DNA from: Muricoccus nepalensis
GTDB lineage: Bacteria; Pseudomonadota; Alphaproteobacteria; Acetobacterales; Acetobacteraceae
Assembly (NCBI RefSeq): GCF_006438825.1
Contig: NZ_RCZP01000002.1
Coordinates: 404,568 to 468,567 of the forward strand
DNA: 64,000 nucleotides
Direction of reading: 5' to 3'
Of the stretch, positions 7,937 to 18,773 are shown in pieces. A program made the translations under genes and the position numbers. The first letter of the stretch is position 1. Each line of letters begins with the position of its first letter. Under the pieces are notes generated by a model. It had not been told where the DNA came from. It saw nothing but the letters and a program-made list of their open reading frames with translations, and did no database searches.

Positions 7937-8995
7937 ATGCGCCCCGCCCTCGCCTCCGCCCTCATGCCGCTCGTCCGGGGCCTCGACCCCGAGGGCGCGC
8001 ACGAGCTCTCCCTGCGCGCCCTCAACTGGGGCCTGGCCGGGCGGGACCGCTCGCCGGACGACCCCCTCCTGGCCACCCGCGCCCTCGGCCTCGACTTCCG
8101 CAACCCCCTCGGCCTCGCCGCTGGCTTCGACAAGAACGCCGTCGCCGTCCTGCCCCTGATGCGCCTCGGCTTCGGCTTCATGGAGGCCGGCACCGCGACC
8201 CCGCGCCCCCAGGAAGGCAACCCCCGCCCCCGCGTCTTCCGCCTCGAGGAGGACCGCGCCGTCATCAACCGCCTCGGCTTCAACAACGCGGGCCTTGAGA
8301 CCTACGCCGCCAACCTCGCGGCGCTCCCCCGCCCGCTGCCCGCCGTCCTCGGCGCCAATGTCGGCATCAACAAGGACAGCACGACGCCCGAGAGCGACTA
8401 CCCCGCCCTCTACCGCCGCGTCGCGCCGCTCGCCGACTACGTCACCGTCAACGTCTCCTCCCCCAACACCCCCGGCCTTCGCGACCTGCAGGGCGAGGCC
8501 CGCCTGGCCGCCATCCTCGACGCCGTCCTCGCCGCCCGCGCCGGCCAGCCCCACCGCCCGCCGGTCCTCGTGAAGATCGCGCCGGACCTCAGCGAGGCTG
8601 CCGTGGAGGCGATCGTCGGCACCTGCGCCGACCGCGAGGTGGCCGGGCTGATCGTCTCCAACACCACCATCACCCGCCCCGACACGCTCCGCTCCGAGCA
8701 GCGGCGCGAGGCCGGCGGCCTCTCCGGCCGCCCGCTCTTCGCAACCTCGACCGAGCTCCTCCGCCGCGTCCACCGCCTCTCCCGCGGCCGCCTCACCCTC
8801 ATCGGCGCCGGCGGCGTGGAGAGCGGCGAGACGGCCTACGCCAAGATCAAGGCCGGCGCCTCCCTCGTGCAGACCTACGCCGGCTTCGCCTATGCCGGCC
8901 CCGCCATGATCCCGCGCCTCAAGCGCGACCTCGCGGCCCTGCTCCGGCGCGACGGCGTCCGGCGCCTGGCCGACGCCGTGGGAGCGGAAGCCTGA
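7937..8995 (+). CDS. pyrD: Dihydroorotate dehydrogenase (quinone), class 2
   Basis: 352 residues, the normal length for class 2 PyrD, which oxidises dihydroorotate to orotate with FMN and a membrane quinone in pyrimidine synthesis. An N-terminal amphipathic helix (ALASALMPLVRGLDPEGAHELS) is the membrane/quinone part. Then come GLAAGFDKN, INRLGFNNAG, NVSSPNTPG (catalytic Ser region) and IGAGGVESGETAYAKIKAGA for phosphate/FMN binding. The ATG at 7937 was chosen because the upstream in-frame sequence overlaps the divergent transporter and is low-complexity. The stop overlaps the start of the next gene (TGATG). Confidence 0.95.
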   Translation: MRPALASALMPLVRGLDPEGAHELSLRALNWGLAGRDRSPDDPLLATRALGLDFRNPLGLAAGFDKNAVAVLPLMRLGFGFMEAGTATPRPQEGNPRPRVFRLEEDRAVINRLGFNNAGLETYAANLAALPRPLPAVLGANVGINKDSTTPESDYPALYRRVAPLADYVTVNVSSPNTPGLRDLQGEARLAAILDAVLAARAGQPHRPPVLVKIAPDLSEAAVEAIVGTCADREVAGLIVSNTTITRPDTLRSEQRREAGGLSGRPLFATSTELLRRVHRLSRGRLTLIGAGGVESGETAYAKIKAGASLVQTYAGFAYAGPAMIPRLKRDLAALLRRDGVRRLADAVGAEA

Positions 8996-9852
8996 TGCTC
9001 ATCCTCGACGGGATCGCCTCCCTCGCCCCCCGCTACCGCGGCTTCGTGCTCGACCTCTGGGGCGTCGTCCACGACGGCCAGGCCGCCTTCCCCGGCGTCG
9101 CCGAGGCCCTGGCCCGCCTGCGGGAAGGGGGCGCCCGCATCGTCTTCCTCTCCAACGCCCCCCGCCGCTCCCACGTCGTGGAGGCGCAGCTCACCGGCTT
9201 CGGCATCGACCGCGCCCTCTACGACGCCGCCATGACGAGCGGCGAGATCACCTGGCGCCTGCTGCGCGACCGCGCCCACCCCTTCGTGCGCGACCTCGGC
9301 CCGCGCGCCCTGCACATCGGCGCCGCGCGGGACCACTCCGTGGTGGAGGACCTCGGCATCACCCTCACCGACCGGCCGGACGAGGCCGACTGGCTCCTCA
9401 ACACCGGCCCGGATCCCGAGCGCGGCGGCCAGTCCGTCGACCCCTACGAGCCGACCCTGCGCGCCGCGCTGGAGCGGGGCTTCCCGATGCTCTGCGTCAA
9501 CCCCGATCGCGCCGTGGTGGTCGGCGGCGGCCGCATCATCTGCGCCGGCGCCCTGGCGGAGCGCTACGCCGCCCTCGGCGGCGCGACCCTCGAGATCGGC
9601 AAGCCCGACCCCGCCGCCTACGATCCCGTCATGGCCCTCCTGGACCTGCCCCGCGCCGCGGTGCTCGCCATCGGCGACAGCCCGCACACCGACCTCGCCG
9701 GCGCCCAGGCGGCCGGGCTCGACGCGGTCTGGGCCCTGGGCGGGCTGGCCGCCGAGGAAGGCCTGGCGGAGGCCGGCCCGGACACCCTCGCCGCCCGCGC
9801 GAAGGCCGAGGGCGTCTCCCCCATCGCGGCCCTGCGCGCCCTGCGCTGGTAG
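8995..9852 (+). CDS. HAD-superfamily IIA hydrolase (TIGR01459-like)
   Basis: 285 residues, translationally coupled to pyrD. HAD motifs are visible: DLWGVVHDG (motif I, nucleophile Asp, close to the N-terminus), FLSNAPRRS (motif II), a Lys in IGKPDPAAY (motif III) and GDSPHTDLAGAQAAG (motif IV). The layout with the cap between motifs II and III is that of subclass IIA, like NagD and phosphoglycolate phosphatase-type enzymes. The alphaproteobacterial group with DLWGV instead of DxDGT is recognised as a family but has no assigned substrate. Pairing with pyrD may point to nucleotide or sugar phosphate clean-up. Confidence 0.8.
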   Translation: MLILDGIASLAPRYRGFVLDLWGVVHDGQAAFPGVAEALARLREGGARIVFLSNAPRRSHVVEAQLTGFGIDRALYDAAMTSGEITWRLLRDRAHPFVRDLGPRALHIGAARDHSVVEDLGITLTDRPDEADWLLNTGPDPERGGQSVDPYEPTLRAALERGFPMLCVNPDRAVVVGGGRIICAGALAERYAALGGATLEIGKPDPAAYDPVMALLDLPRAAVLAIGDSPHTDLAGAQAAGLDAVWALGGLAAEEGLAEAGPDTLAARAKAEGVSPIAALRALRW

Positions 9853-9870
9853 GGCGCCAGGGCGCCTCCT

Positions 9871-10077
9871 CTACCGGCGCCCGTTCTCCAGCCGGTCGCC
9901 AACCCAGTTCCCCGCCCGGTCGAGCGCCGCCCCCGTGCCGCGCGCCGCCCCGCCGATCGCGTCCCCGGTCCGGTCCGCCGCCCGGTCGAGGGACCGCCCC
10001 GCCCGCTCGGCCGGGCCGGGCTGCGCGCAGCCTCCCAGCGCGGCCAGGAGGACGAGGAGCGGGATTTTTCGGAGCAT
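9871..10077 (-). CDS. Small lipoprotein
   Basis: 68 residues from ATG 10075-10077. A short signal peptide (MLRKIPLLVLLAALGG) ends in a lipobox-like LGGC, so the mature protein would start with a lipidated Cys at residue 17. The mature part is an approximate repeat of Asp/Arg/Gly-Ala helices (RSLDRAADRTGDAIGG, then GAALDRAGNWVGDRLEN), similar in style to small envelope lipoproteins such as entericidins, though I cannot assign a family. It is convergent with the HAD gene and divergent from the Hpt gene. Confidence 0.6.
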   Translation of the reverse strand: MLRKIPLLVLLAALGGCAQPGPAERAGRSLDRAADRTGDAIGGAARGTGAALDRAGNWVGDRLENGRR

Positions 10078-10259
10078 CGATGGCGTTCCGCGGCGTGAAG
10101 AAGCAAGAATGATCCTCTCCGCGGCGGCTGCCAACGAGGGGTCCGGGAGAAGGAAGCGCACGTCACGCCAGAGGCATGGACCGGCAACCCGGCACCGCCC
10201 GCCCAACGGCCGGGACCGGAATCTTGACCGGGAGCGGGAGCGGGGGGTAATTCCATTAC

Positions 10260-10607
10260 GTGAGCGCAATAGATCCACAGGTTGCCGGCCAGCTGGCGGA
10301 GGAGCTTCCCCACGACGTCTTCGTGAGGATCATCCACACCTTCGAGCAGGATCTCGCCCGGCTGGTGCGGCAGATGGTGGACGCCGCGCGTGCGGGCGAC
10401 GCCGACGGGTATCGCCGCGCCGCCCACAGCTTGGCCGGCGCGGCCGGATCGATCGGGGCGAAGACCCTCGAGTCGCTTGCCCGCCAGGCCATGTGCCGCG
10501 ACGACCGAACGCCCGCCCAGCAGATGCTTCTCGGCATCGGAGCGGAGGCCACGGCGGCCCTCTCGGAACTGGCCGTCCTCGCCCGGCAGAGCGGCACGGC
10601 GGCCTGA
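10260..10607 (+). CDS. Stand-alone histidine phosphotransfer (Hpt) protein
   Basis: 115 residues from a GTG start. A four-helix Hpt domain fills the whole protein; the phosphorylatable His56 is in RRAAHSLAGAAGSIGA, the classic HSLKGxxxxxGA-type motif. It would carry phosphate from a receiver domain to another response regulator. The hybrid kinase gene ends only 10 nt away on the other strand and itself has two receiver domains but no Hpt, so the pair very probably form one multistep phosphorelay. The output regulator is not in this window. Confidence 0.85.
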   Translation: MSAIDPQVAGQLAEELPHDVFVRIIHTFEQDLARLVRQMVDAARAGDADGYRRAAHSLAGAAGSIGAKTLESLARQAMCRDDRTPAQQMLLGIGAEATAALSELAVLARQSGTAA

Positions 10608-10617
10608 GCCGCCACGC

Positions 10618-13233
<2,616 letters not shown>

Positions 13234-13671
13234 CCGTGGGGCGACCGCCCCCATCATCGCAGGCCTCGTCGCCCTTTGCGAGGCCGTTGCGATCCCGGAG
13301 GGGCCGCACCGCCAATCCGCCCCCAGCCCTGTCCGCGGCCCGCCGCACACTCTGCGGAGGCCGCCGGGTACCGTCTGGCCCTCATCCACGCGCGGCCGGA
13401 GCTCATCGTTTGTGAGGCGCCTGCGCCTTGGCGACGGTCAGGATTGGGACCAGCCCAATACGTGCCGCCGCGTCGCCTTTGGCCGAACCTACCTGTCCGG
13501 CCCGCTCGCCGCCGTACCGGAAGAGACCATGCGCCAGCCGCCTCTCTAGGCCAATCTACTCGTCCTCGGCCTGTCGCTGAACGCCCCCCTGGTGGGCGCG
13601 ACAGCCAATCGCTCCCTTTCCCCGCGCCACCGCGCGCTAGGATCGGCGCGCCAAGCCGGTCCACCAGCCGC
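13234..13671. other. 438-nt intergenic region without a credible gene
   Basis: Lies upstream of the hybrid kinase and downstream of the GntR gene, both minus strand. The reading frames here have Pro/Arg/Ala composition typical of random high-GC frames. The only structure seen is a hairpin with perfect 7-bp arms GGCCTCG (13262-13268) and CGAGGCC (13279-13285) close to the kinase start, which could modulate its expression. Confidence 0.5.
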
Positions 13672-14361
13672 TCACCCCTCGCTCAGCGATTCAATCCAGC
13701 GCCGCTTGCCTCCCTCGGCCACATGCGCCTCCCCGAGCGCCCGGGCGCGGGCTGCATCCCCCGCGGCGACCGCCGCCAGCATCGCCCCGTGCTCCGCGTT
13801 GCTCTGCCGCATCCGGTCGGGATGGGCCAGCGACTGCTGGCGCGCGAGGTGGCTCTCCTTGATGAGCGAATCGTAAAGTCCCGAGGCGCGCCGGTGCCCG
13901 GCGGCACGGTGCAGCGCCTCGTGGAAGCGAAGGTTCTCCGCGTAGTAGCCCCCGGCCTCGCCCGAGCCGGCCATGCCCTCCATGGCCTCCACCTGGGCCC
14001 GCAGTCCCTCCAGCACGCCCGCGGGAAGCGCGCCCCGCGCCACGCGCTCGGCAATGCGGCCAAGGATGAAGCCCTGCAGCAGGGCGCGCATGTCGTAGAG
14101 CTCCGCCATCTCGGCCGGCTCCAGCCGGCGGACGCTCATCCCCTGGCCCGCCGGCCCGGCCGCGACCAGCCCGTCCCGCTCCAGCCCGCGCAGCGCCTCG
14201 CGCAGTGGCCCGCGCGAGAGGCCGAGCCGCGCCGCCAGCGCCACCTCGTTCAGCCGGGTTCCCGGCGGGATCTCGCCGGACAGGATCAGCCGCTCCACGG
14301 CCGCCCGCGCGCGCTCCGACAGGGATCCCGGTGGGGGCAGCGTGTCCATGGCCCAGGGCAT
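13672..14361 (-). CDS. GntR-family (FadR/FCD subgroup) transcriptional regulator
   Basis: 229 residues if started at ATG 14359-14361; a GTG at 14364 or ATG at 14349 are alternatives. The N-terminus is a winged helix (LSERARAAVERLILSGEIPPG, then LGLSRGPLREALRGLERDGLV), the GntR signature. The C-terminal ~140 residues are a helical FCD ligand-binding domain with metal-type residues (Asp in MRALLQG region, His in NLRFHEALH and NAEHGAML). It is divergent from a CoA-transferase operon, and a perfect 23-nt palindrome lies between the two starts. It very likely represses that operon and itself, released by a small carboxylate. Confidence 0.9.
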   Translation of the reverse strand: MPWAMDTLPPPGSLSERARAAVERLILSGEIPPGTRLNEVALAARLGLSRGPLREALRGLERDGLVAAGPAGQGMSVRRLEPAEMAELYDMRALLQGFILGRIAERVARGALPAGVLEGLRAQVEAMEGMAGSGEAGGYYAENLRFHEALHRAAGHRRASGLYDSLIKESHLARQQSLAHPDRMRQSNAEHGAMLAAVAAGDAARARALGEAHVAEGGKRRWIESLSEG

Positions 14362-14376
14362 CACGCCACCGCGCGT

Positions 14377-14399
14377 CCTGTCAACAGCCTGTTGACAGG
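14377..14399. promoter_or_regulatory. Operator palindrome for the GntR regulator
   Basis: Perfect 10-bp arms CCTGTCAACA and TGTTGACAGG separated by GCC. Size and TGT...ACA ends fit FadR/FCD-type GntR operators. It is 13 nt from the regulator start and 43 nt from the CoA-transferase start, so one site could control both directions. Confidence 0.75.
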
Positions 14400-14441
14400 A
14401 ACGCCCCGTCCCCCCAGCCTGCGGGCAACGGAGGAGATACC

Positions 14442-15659
14442 ATGCTCGACGCCCCGAACCCGGCCCCGGACAGCGGTGCCGCCACCGCCGGCGCGCTCGC
14501 GCGCTTCAAGGTGCTCGACCTCACCCGCGTCCGCTCCGGCCCGACCTGCGTCCGCCAGCTCGCGGACTGGGGCGCCCAGGTCGTCAAGATCGAGATGCCC
14601 GAGGGACTGGACCAGGGCGACCCCATGGGCGGCCCCCGCAACGGCCCCGACTTCCAGAACCTCCACCGCAACAAGCGCGGCCTGACCCTGAACCTGAAGT
14701 CGCCTGAGGGTGTCGCCATCCTCAAGAAGCTCGTGCGCGACGCCGACGTGGTTGTGGAGAACTTCCGGCCCGACGTGAAGGACCGCCTCGGCATCGGCTA
14801 CGGTGACCTCTCGGCCGAGAACCCGCGCCTCGTCTACGCCTCCATCTCCGGCTTCGGGCAGGACGGCCCCTACGCGGGGCGGCCCGGCTTCGACCAGATT
14901 GCCCAGGGCATGGGCGGCCTCATGTCCATCACCGGCCTGCCCGGCCAGGGGCCCGTGCGCGTCGGCATCCCCATCGCCGACCTCTGCGCCGGCCTCTTCG
15001 CGGCCCAGGGCATCATGGTCGCCCTGCTGGAGCGCGAGGTCTCCGGCAAGGGCCAGTGGGTGCAGACCTCCCTCCTGCAGGCCCAGGCCTTCATGCTGGA
15101 CTTCCAGGCCGCCCGCTGGCTCCAGGCCGGCGAGGTGCCAAAGCAGGCGGGGAACAACCACCCGACCTCCATCCCCACCGGCGTCTTCCGGACGAAGGAC
15201 GGCCACATCAACATCGCCGCCACCGGCAATGCCATCTGGAAGCGCTTCTGCGCCGCCGCCGGCGCGCCGGAATGGCTGGAGGACCCGCGCTTCAAGGACG
15301 CGGGCTCGCGCTCGGACAACCGCGACGCGCTGAACGCCCTCATCGCCGAGAAGGTCGCCGCCCGCACGAGCGAGGACTGGGTCACCTCCCTCAACGAGGC
15401 CGGCGTGCCGGCGGGGCCGATCTACGCCATCAACGAGATGTTCGAGGACCCGCAGGTGAAGCACCTCGGCATCGCCACGACGCTCGACGACGGCGCGAAG
15501 CGGCAGACCTACGTCGCCCAGCCCATCGGCCTGTCGCGCACGCCCGCCCGCATCGCCAGCCACCCACCCGCCATCGGCGAGCACTCCGCCGAGGTGCTCC
15601 GCGAGGCCGGCTACTCCGACGACGAGATCGCGGACCTCAAGTCCCGCCAGGTGACCTAG
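14442..15659 (+). CDS. CaiB/BaiF family (class III) CoA transferase
   Basis: 405 residues from ATG 14442 with GGAGGAG upstream. The class III CoA-transferase fold is evident: VLDLTRVRSGPTCVRQLADWGA, VKIEMPEG, NKRGLTLNLKSPEG, ENFRPDVKDRLG, the catalytic Asp in GRPGFDQIAQGMGG, and GGLMSITG. It moves CoA between carboxylic acids, activating a substrate for the next enzyme. It heads a plus-strand operon with a crotonase (9-nt gap) and a Bug-type binding protein, under the divergent GntR. The substrate is likely a small carboxylate taken up by the binding protein, but cannot be named. Confidence 0.9.
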   Translation: MLDAPNPAPDSGAATAGALARFKVLDLTRVRSGPTCVRQLADWGAQVVKIEMPEGLDQGDPMGGPRNGPDFQNLHRNKRGLTLNLKSPEGVAILKKLVRDADVVVENFRPDVKDRLGIGYGDLSAENPRLVYASISGFGQDGPYAGRPGFDQIAQGMGGLMSITGLPGQGPVRVGIPIADLCAGLFAAQGIMVALLEREVSGKGQWVQTSLLQAQAFMLDFQAARWLQAGEVPKQAGNNHPTSIPTGVFRTKDGHINIAATGNAIWKRFCAAAGAPEWLEDPRFKDAGSRSDNRDALNALIAEKVAARTSEDWVTSLNEAGVPAGPIYAINEMFEDPQVKHLGIATTLDDGAKRQTYVAQPIGLSRTPARIASHPPAIGEHSAEVLREAGYSDDEIADLKSRQVT

Positions 15660-15667
15660 GACCCATC

Positions 15668-16483
15668 ATGCCCGACGCGCTCCCCCCGCCGAACCCGGCG
15701 CTTGGCACCGACAAGATGCTCCTCCGCAAGGAGGGCGGCGTCGGCTGGATGATCTTCAACAACCCCGAGCGCCATAATGCCGTCTCCATGGAGATGTGGG
15801 TGGCCGCCGAACGGATCCTGGCGGACTTCGCGGCCGACCCCGCGATCCGCGTGGTGGTCGTCACGGGCGCGGGCGGCAAGGCCTTCGTCTCCGGCGCCGA
15901 CATCTCGAAGTTCGAGAGTGAGCGCTCCTCCAAGGAGGCGGTGGACGCCTACCAGGTGCAGACCGCGAAGGTTTACGACGCGCTGGCGGACTTCACGAAG
16001 CCCACCGTCGCCGCCATCCGCGGCCATTGCATCGGCGGCGGCTCCGCCCTCGCCGTCTGCTGCGACATGCGCATCTGCACGGAGCGGTCCTCCTTCGGGA
16101 TCCCCGCCGCCAAGCTCGGCCTCGGCTACCCGCTCAAGGGCATCCGGCGCCTCGTCGAGATCGTCGGCCCCTCCTTCGCGAAGGAGCTCTTCTTCACCGC
16201 CAAGCGCTTCTCCGCCGAGGACGCGCGCGTCATGGGCCTGGTGAACCGCGTGGTGCCCGACGACGCGCTGGAGGCGACCATCGGCGACTACGCCTCCACC
16301 ATCGCCGGCAACGCGCCGCTGACGGTCGACTCCGTGAAGGCCATCGTGCGCGAGGCGCTGAAGCCCGAGCCCGACGAGGCCCTCTGCGCCCGCCTCGTCG
16401 CCGAGTGCTTCGCCAGCGAGGACTACATCGAGGGCCGGCGCGCCTTCATGGAGAAGCGCCCGCCCCAGTTCCAGGGGCGCTGA
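15668..16483 (+). CDS. Crotonase/enoyl-CoA hydratase-like protein
   Basis: 271 residues. The crotonase fold shows NPERHNAVSMEMW, the first oxyanion-hole loop VSGADISKFE, and GHCIGGGSALAVCCDMRI for the second. In typical hydratases the acid/base Glu is in a 'FGxPE' segment; here it reads FGIPAAKLGLG, so that Glu is Ala, while the second Glu position (AKELFFTAKRF) is kept. It may therefore be an isomerase, decarboxylase, or one-base hydratase-like enzyme rather than an ordinary beta-oxidation hydratase. It should act on the CoA ester made by the transferase encoded just upstream. Confidence 0.85.
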   Translation: MPDALPPPNPALGTDKMLLRKEGGVGWMIFNNPERHNAVSMEMWVAAERILADFAADPAIRVVVVTGAGGKAFVSGADISKFESERSSKEAVDAYQVQTAKVYDALADFTKPTVAAIRGHCIGGGSALAVCCDMRICTERSSFGIPAAKLGLGYPLKGIRRLVEIVGPSFAKELFFTAKRFSAEDARVMGLVNRVVPDDALEATIGDYASTIAGNAPLTVDSVKAIVREALKPEPDEALCARLVAECFASEDYIEGRRAFMEKRPPQFQGR

Positions 16484-16513
16484 TCCAGGGCTGCCCAAGA
16501 GGGAGGGAACACG

Positions 16514-17488
16514 ATGATCGGACGCCGCAGCCTGCTCGGCGCCGGGGGCCTCGCCCTCGCGCTGCCGGCCATTCCGGCGCGCGCGCAGGAGGCCTGGCCG
16601 AGCAAGCCCATCCGCATCGTCGTCGGCTTTGCGGCCGGCGGCGCGACGGACATCAGCACGCGCGTGATGCAGCCCAAGCTCTCCGCCCTGCTCGGCGTCC
16701 CCGTCGTGATCGAGAACCGCCCCGGCGCCGGCGGCAATCTCGCGACCGAGGTGGTGGTGCGCGCCCCGCCCGACGGCAGCACCTTCCTCATGGGCACCAT
16801 CGGCGCGCTCTCGATCAACACGAGCCTCTACGCGAGCCTCCCCTTCGACCCGCAGGCGGACCTCACCCCCATCTGCATGGCCGGCAACGTGCTCAACGTG
16901 CTCGTCGTGCCGGCGGAACGCCCCTGGAAGACCGTCGCGGAGCTGCTCGCGGCCGCGAAGGCCGTGCCCGACACCATCACCTACGGCTCCTCGGGCGTCG
17001 GCGGCGCCGGGCACCTCGCGGGCGCGCTGATGGACCGCATGGCCGGCGTGAAGACCGTCCACGTCCCCTACCGCGGCGGCGGCCCGATGATCACGGACCT
17101 GATCGGCGCCAAGATCGACTACGCCTTCTCCACCGCGCCCACCGCCCTGCCGCACGTGCAGTCCGGGCGCCTGCGGATGCTCGCCGTGCCGACGCTCAAG
17201 CGCGTCCGCTCCATGCCCGATATCCCCGCCCTCGCCGAAACCCTACCGGGCTACGAGGTGCAGAACTGGTACGCTCTCGTCGGCCCCAAGGGCCTGTCGC
17301 CGGCCATCGTCGCCCGCATGAACGCCGCGATGCGGGAGGCGCTGGACGACCCCGGCGTCTCGTCGTCGCTGGAAGGGCAGGGGGTGGAGCCGATCCCCAC
17401 CACCCCCGAGGAACTCGGCCGCTTCATCCGGGAGGAAGCCGAGAAATGGGCGCCGATCGTGCGCGAGACCGGCGCGCGGGTGGAATAG
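16514..17488 (+). CDS. Tripartite tricarboxylate transporter (Bug/TctC) receptor
   Basis: 324 residues with an N-terminal export signal containing twin Arg (MIGRRSLLGAGGLALALP, cleavage near ARAQ), so periplasmic. Bug-family hallmarks are WPSKPIRIVVGFAAGGATD, VVIENRPGAGGNLATE, YGSSGVGGAGHLAG and VPYRGGGPMITDL. These proteins bind carboxylates with high affinity. No TctA/TctB membrane partner is encoded nearby, as is common in bacteria rich in Bug proteins, so it may share a distant transporter or act as a sensor. It closes the GntR-controlled operon, 30 nt after the crotonase. Confidence 0.9.
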   Translation: MIGRRSLLGAGGLALALPAIPARAQEAWPSKPIRIVVGFAAGGATDISTRVMQPKLSALLGVPVVIENRPGAGGNLATEVVVRAPPDGSTFLMGTIGALSINTSLYASLPFDPQADLTPICMAGNVLNVLVVPAERPWKTVAELLAAAKAVPDTITYGSSGVGGAGHLAGALMDRMAGVKTVHVPYRGGGPMITDLIGAKIDYAFSTAPTALPHVQSGRLRMLAVPTLKRVRSMPDIPALAETLPGYEVQNWYALVGPKGLSPAIVARMNAAMREALDDPGVSSSLEGQGVEPIPTTPEELGRFIREEAEKWAPIVRETGARVE

Positions 17489-17560
17489 CGGCAGAGACCT
17501 CGGGATGCGCGGCCGGAGCGCGATGGTGACGGCGGCCGACTGCGGGCGCGCACCGGCACC

Positions 17561-17686
17561 GTGCCCAAGGCCGTGGCCTGCGACCAGTCCGACGCGGCCA
17601 TGGTCGCCTTCCTCGCCGCCCCCGTCGCCGCCTACGTCACGGGCCAGGGCATCGCGGTGGACGGCGGCGGACAGCGTGCGGTGTGA
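17561..17686 (+). pseudogene. C-terminal remnant of a short-chain dehydrogenase
   Basis: In the frame ending at TGA 17684-17686, 41 codons read like the end of an SDR oxidoreductase: a DQSDAAMVAFLAAP segment, then AAYVTGQGIAVDGGGQRAV. The 'VTGQ.I.VDGG' ending is diagnostic of the family, which otherwise needs about 250 residues including the TGxxxGxG nucleotide-binding motif and YxxxK; none of that is upstream. It is a decayed gene downstream of the Bug receptor, in a 200-nt gap before hldD. Confidence 0.65.
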
Positions 17687-17693
17687 CGCGCCC

Positions 17694-18677
17694 TCAGCGG
17701 TAGCGGTCCCCCGCGGCGAGGAACCCCGTGACGTATCGCGCGACGCCCTCCTCCAGCGAGGTCATCGGCGCGTTGTAGCCGGCGCCGCGGAGCTTCGAGA
17801 GGTCGGCCTCCGTCCAGTACTGGTACCGGCCGCGCAGCGTCTCCGGCATCGGCACGTACTCGATGCGCGCCGGCTGGTTCAGCGCGGCGAAGACCGCCCG
17901 CGCCATGTCCGCGAAGCTGCGCGCCCCGCCCGAGCCGATGTTGTAGAGGCCTGACGGCGCGCTCCCGCGCAGCAGCCACAGCATGACGTCGCAGAGGTCG
18001 TCCACGTGGACGAAGTCGCGGGACTGCCCGCCGTCCTCGATGCCCGCGCGGTCCGAGGCGAAGAGCCGCGCGGGCTCGCCCCGCAGCGCGGCCTGCGTGA
18101 TGTTGAAGGCCGCGCTCGTCATGCCGCGCTTGTGGTACTCGTTGGGCCCGTAGACGTTGAAGAACTTCAGCCCGTACCAGCGCGGAGGCACCGGCCCCCC
18201 CGCCTCCACCGCGCGCGCCACGCGGCGGTCGAAGACGTGCTTGCTCCAGCCATAGAGGTTCAGCGGCTGCAGCGTCGCCAGGAAGTCCGGCGTGTCCCGG
18301 TCGAGGAACCCCGCCTCCCCGTTCCCGTAGGTCGCGGCCGACGAGGCGTAGAGCAGCGGCACGCCCTCCCGGGCGCAGTGCCGCCACAGCAGGAGGGAGG
18401 TCGCGAAGTTGCGCTCCATCACCTCGTCGCCGTCCGCCGCCGTCGTGTCCGAGTTGGCGCCGAGGTGGATGACCGCGTCCAGCCGCGGCGCCCCGGCCAG
18501 CCAGGCGCGCAGCCCGTCGATCGGCACGAAGTCCGCGAATTCGTGCCGCCGCAGGTTCCGCCACTTGTCGCCGGTGCCCAGCGCGTCGCAGATCACCACC
18601 TCCGTCATGCCGGCCTCGTTGAGCCGCGCGAGCAGGTTGGACCCGATGAACCCCGCGGCCCCCGTCAGCAGTATCAC
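17694..18677 (-). CDS. hldD: ADP-L-glycero-D-manno-heptose 6-epimerase
   Basis: 327 residues from a GTG at 18675-18677 with GAGGAG upstream. Extended-SDR sugar-nucleotide epimerase: LLTGAAGFIGSNL binds NADP near the N-terminus, YASSAATYG gives the catalytic Ser, YGWSK the Tyr/Lys pair, and KFFNVYGPNEYHKRGMTS fits HldD specifically. It makes ADP-L-glycero-D-manno-heptose for lipopolysaccharide core. The kinase/adenylyltransferase hldE is at 24826-26307 and a GmhA-like isomerase at 62473, so the pathway is spread over the window. Convergent with the SDR remnant. Confidence 0.9.
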   Translation of the reverse strand: MILLTGAAGFIGSNLLARLNEAGMTEVVICDALGTGDKWRNLRRHEFADFVPIDGLRAWLAGAPRLDAVIHLGANSDTTAADGDEVMERNFATSLLLWRHCAREGVPLLYASSAATYGNGEAGFLDRDTPDFLATLQPLNLYGWSKHVFDRRVARAVEAGGPVPPRWYGLKFFNVYGPNEYHKRGMTSAAFNITQAALRGEPARLFASDRAGIEDGGQSRDFVHVDDLCDVMLWLLRGSAPSGLYNIGSGGARSFADMARAVFAALNQPARIEYVPMPETLRGRYQYWTEADLSKLRGAGYNAPMTSLEEGVARYVTGFLAAGDRYR

Positions 18678-18773
18678 GACGCAGCACTCCTCGATCGCCG
18701 GGCGGACCCTTTTACAGCCCCGGCCGGGCGGCACCACCCCGCGCCCGCCCGGGCGCCCCGCGGAGCCCGGCCG

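Noticed and set aside
13234-13671. Possible small gene or tRNA in the gap between the kinase and GntR genes
   Set aside because: No cloverleaf could be drawn and the frames have no biased or motif-bearing content.
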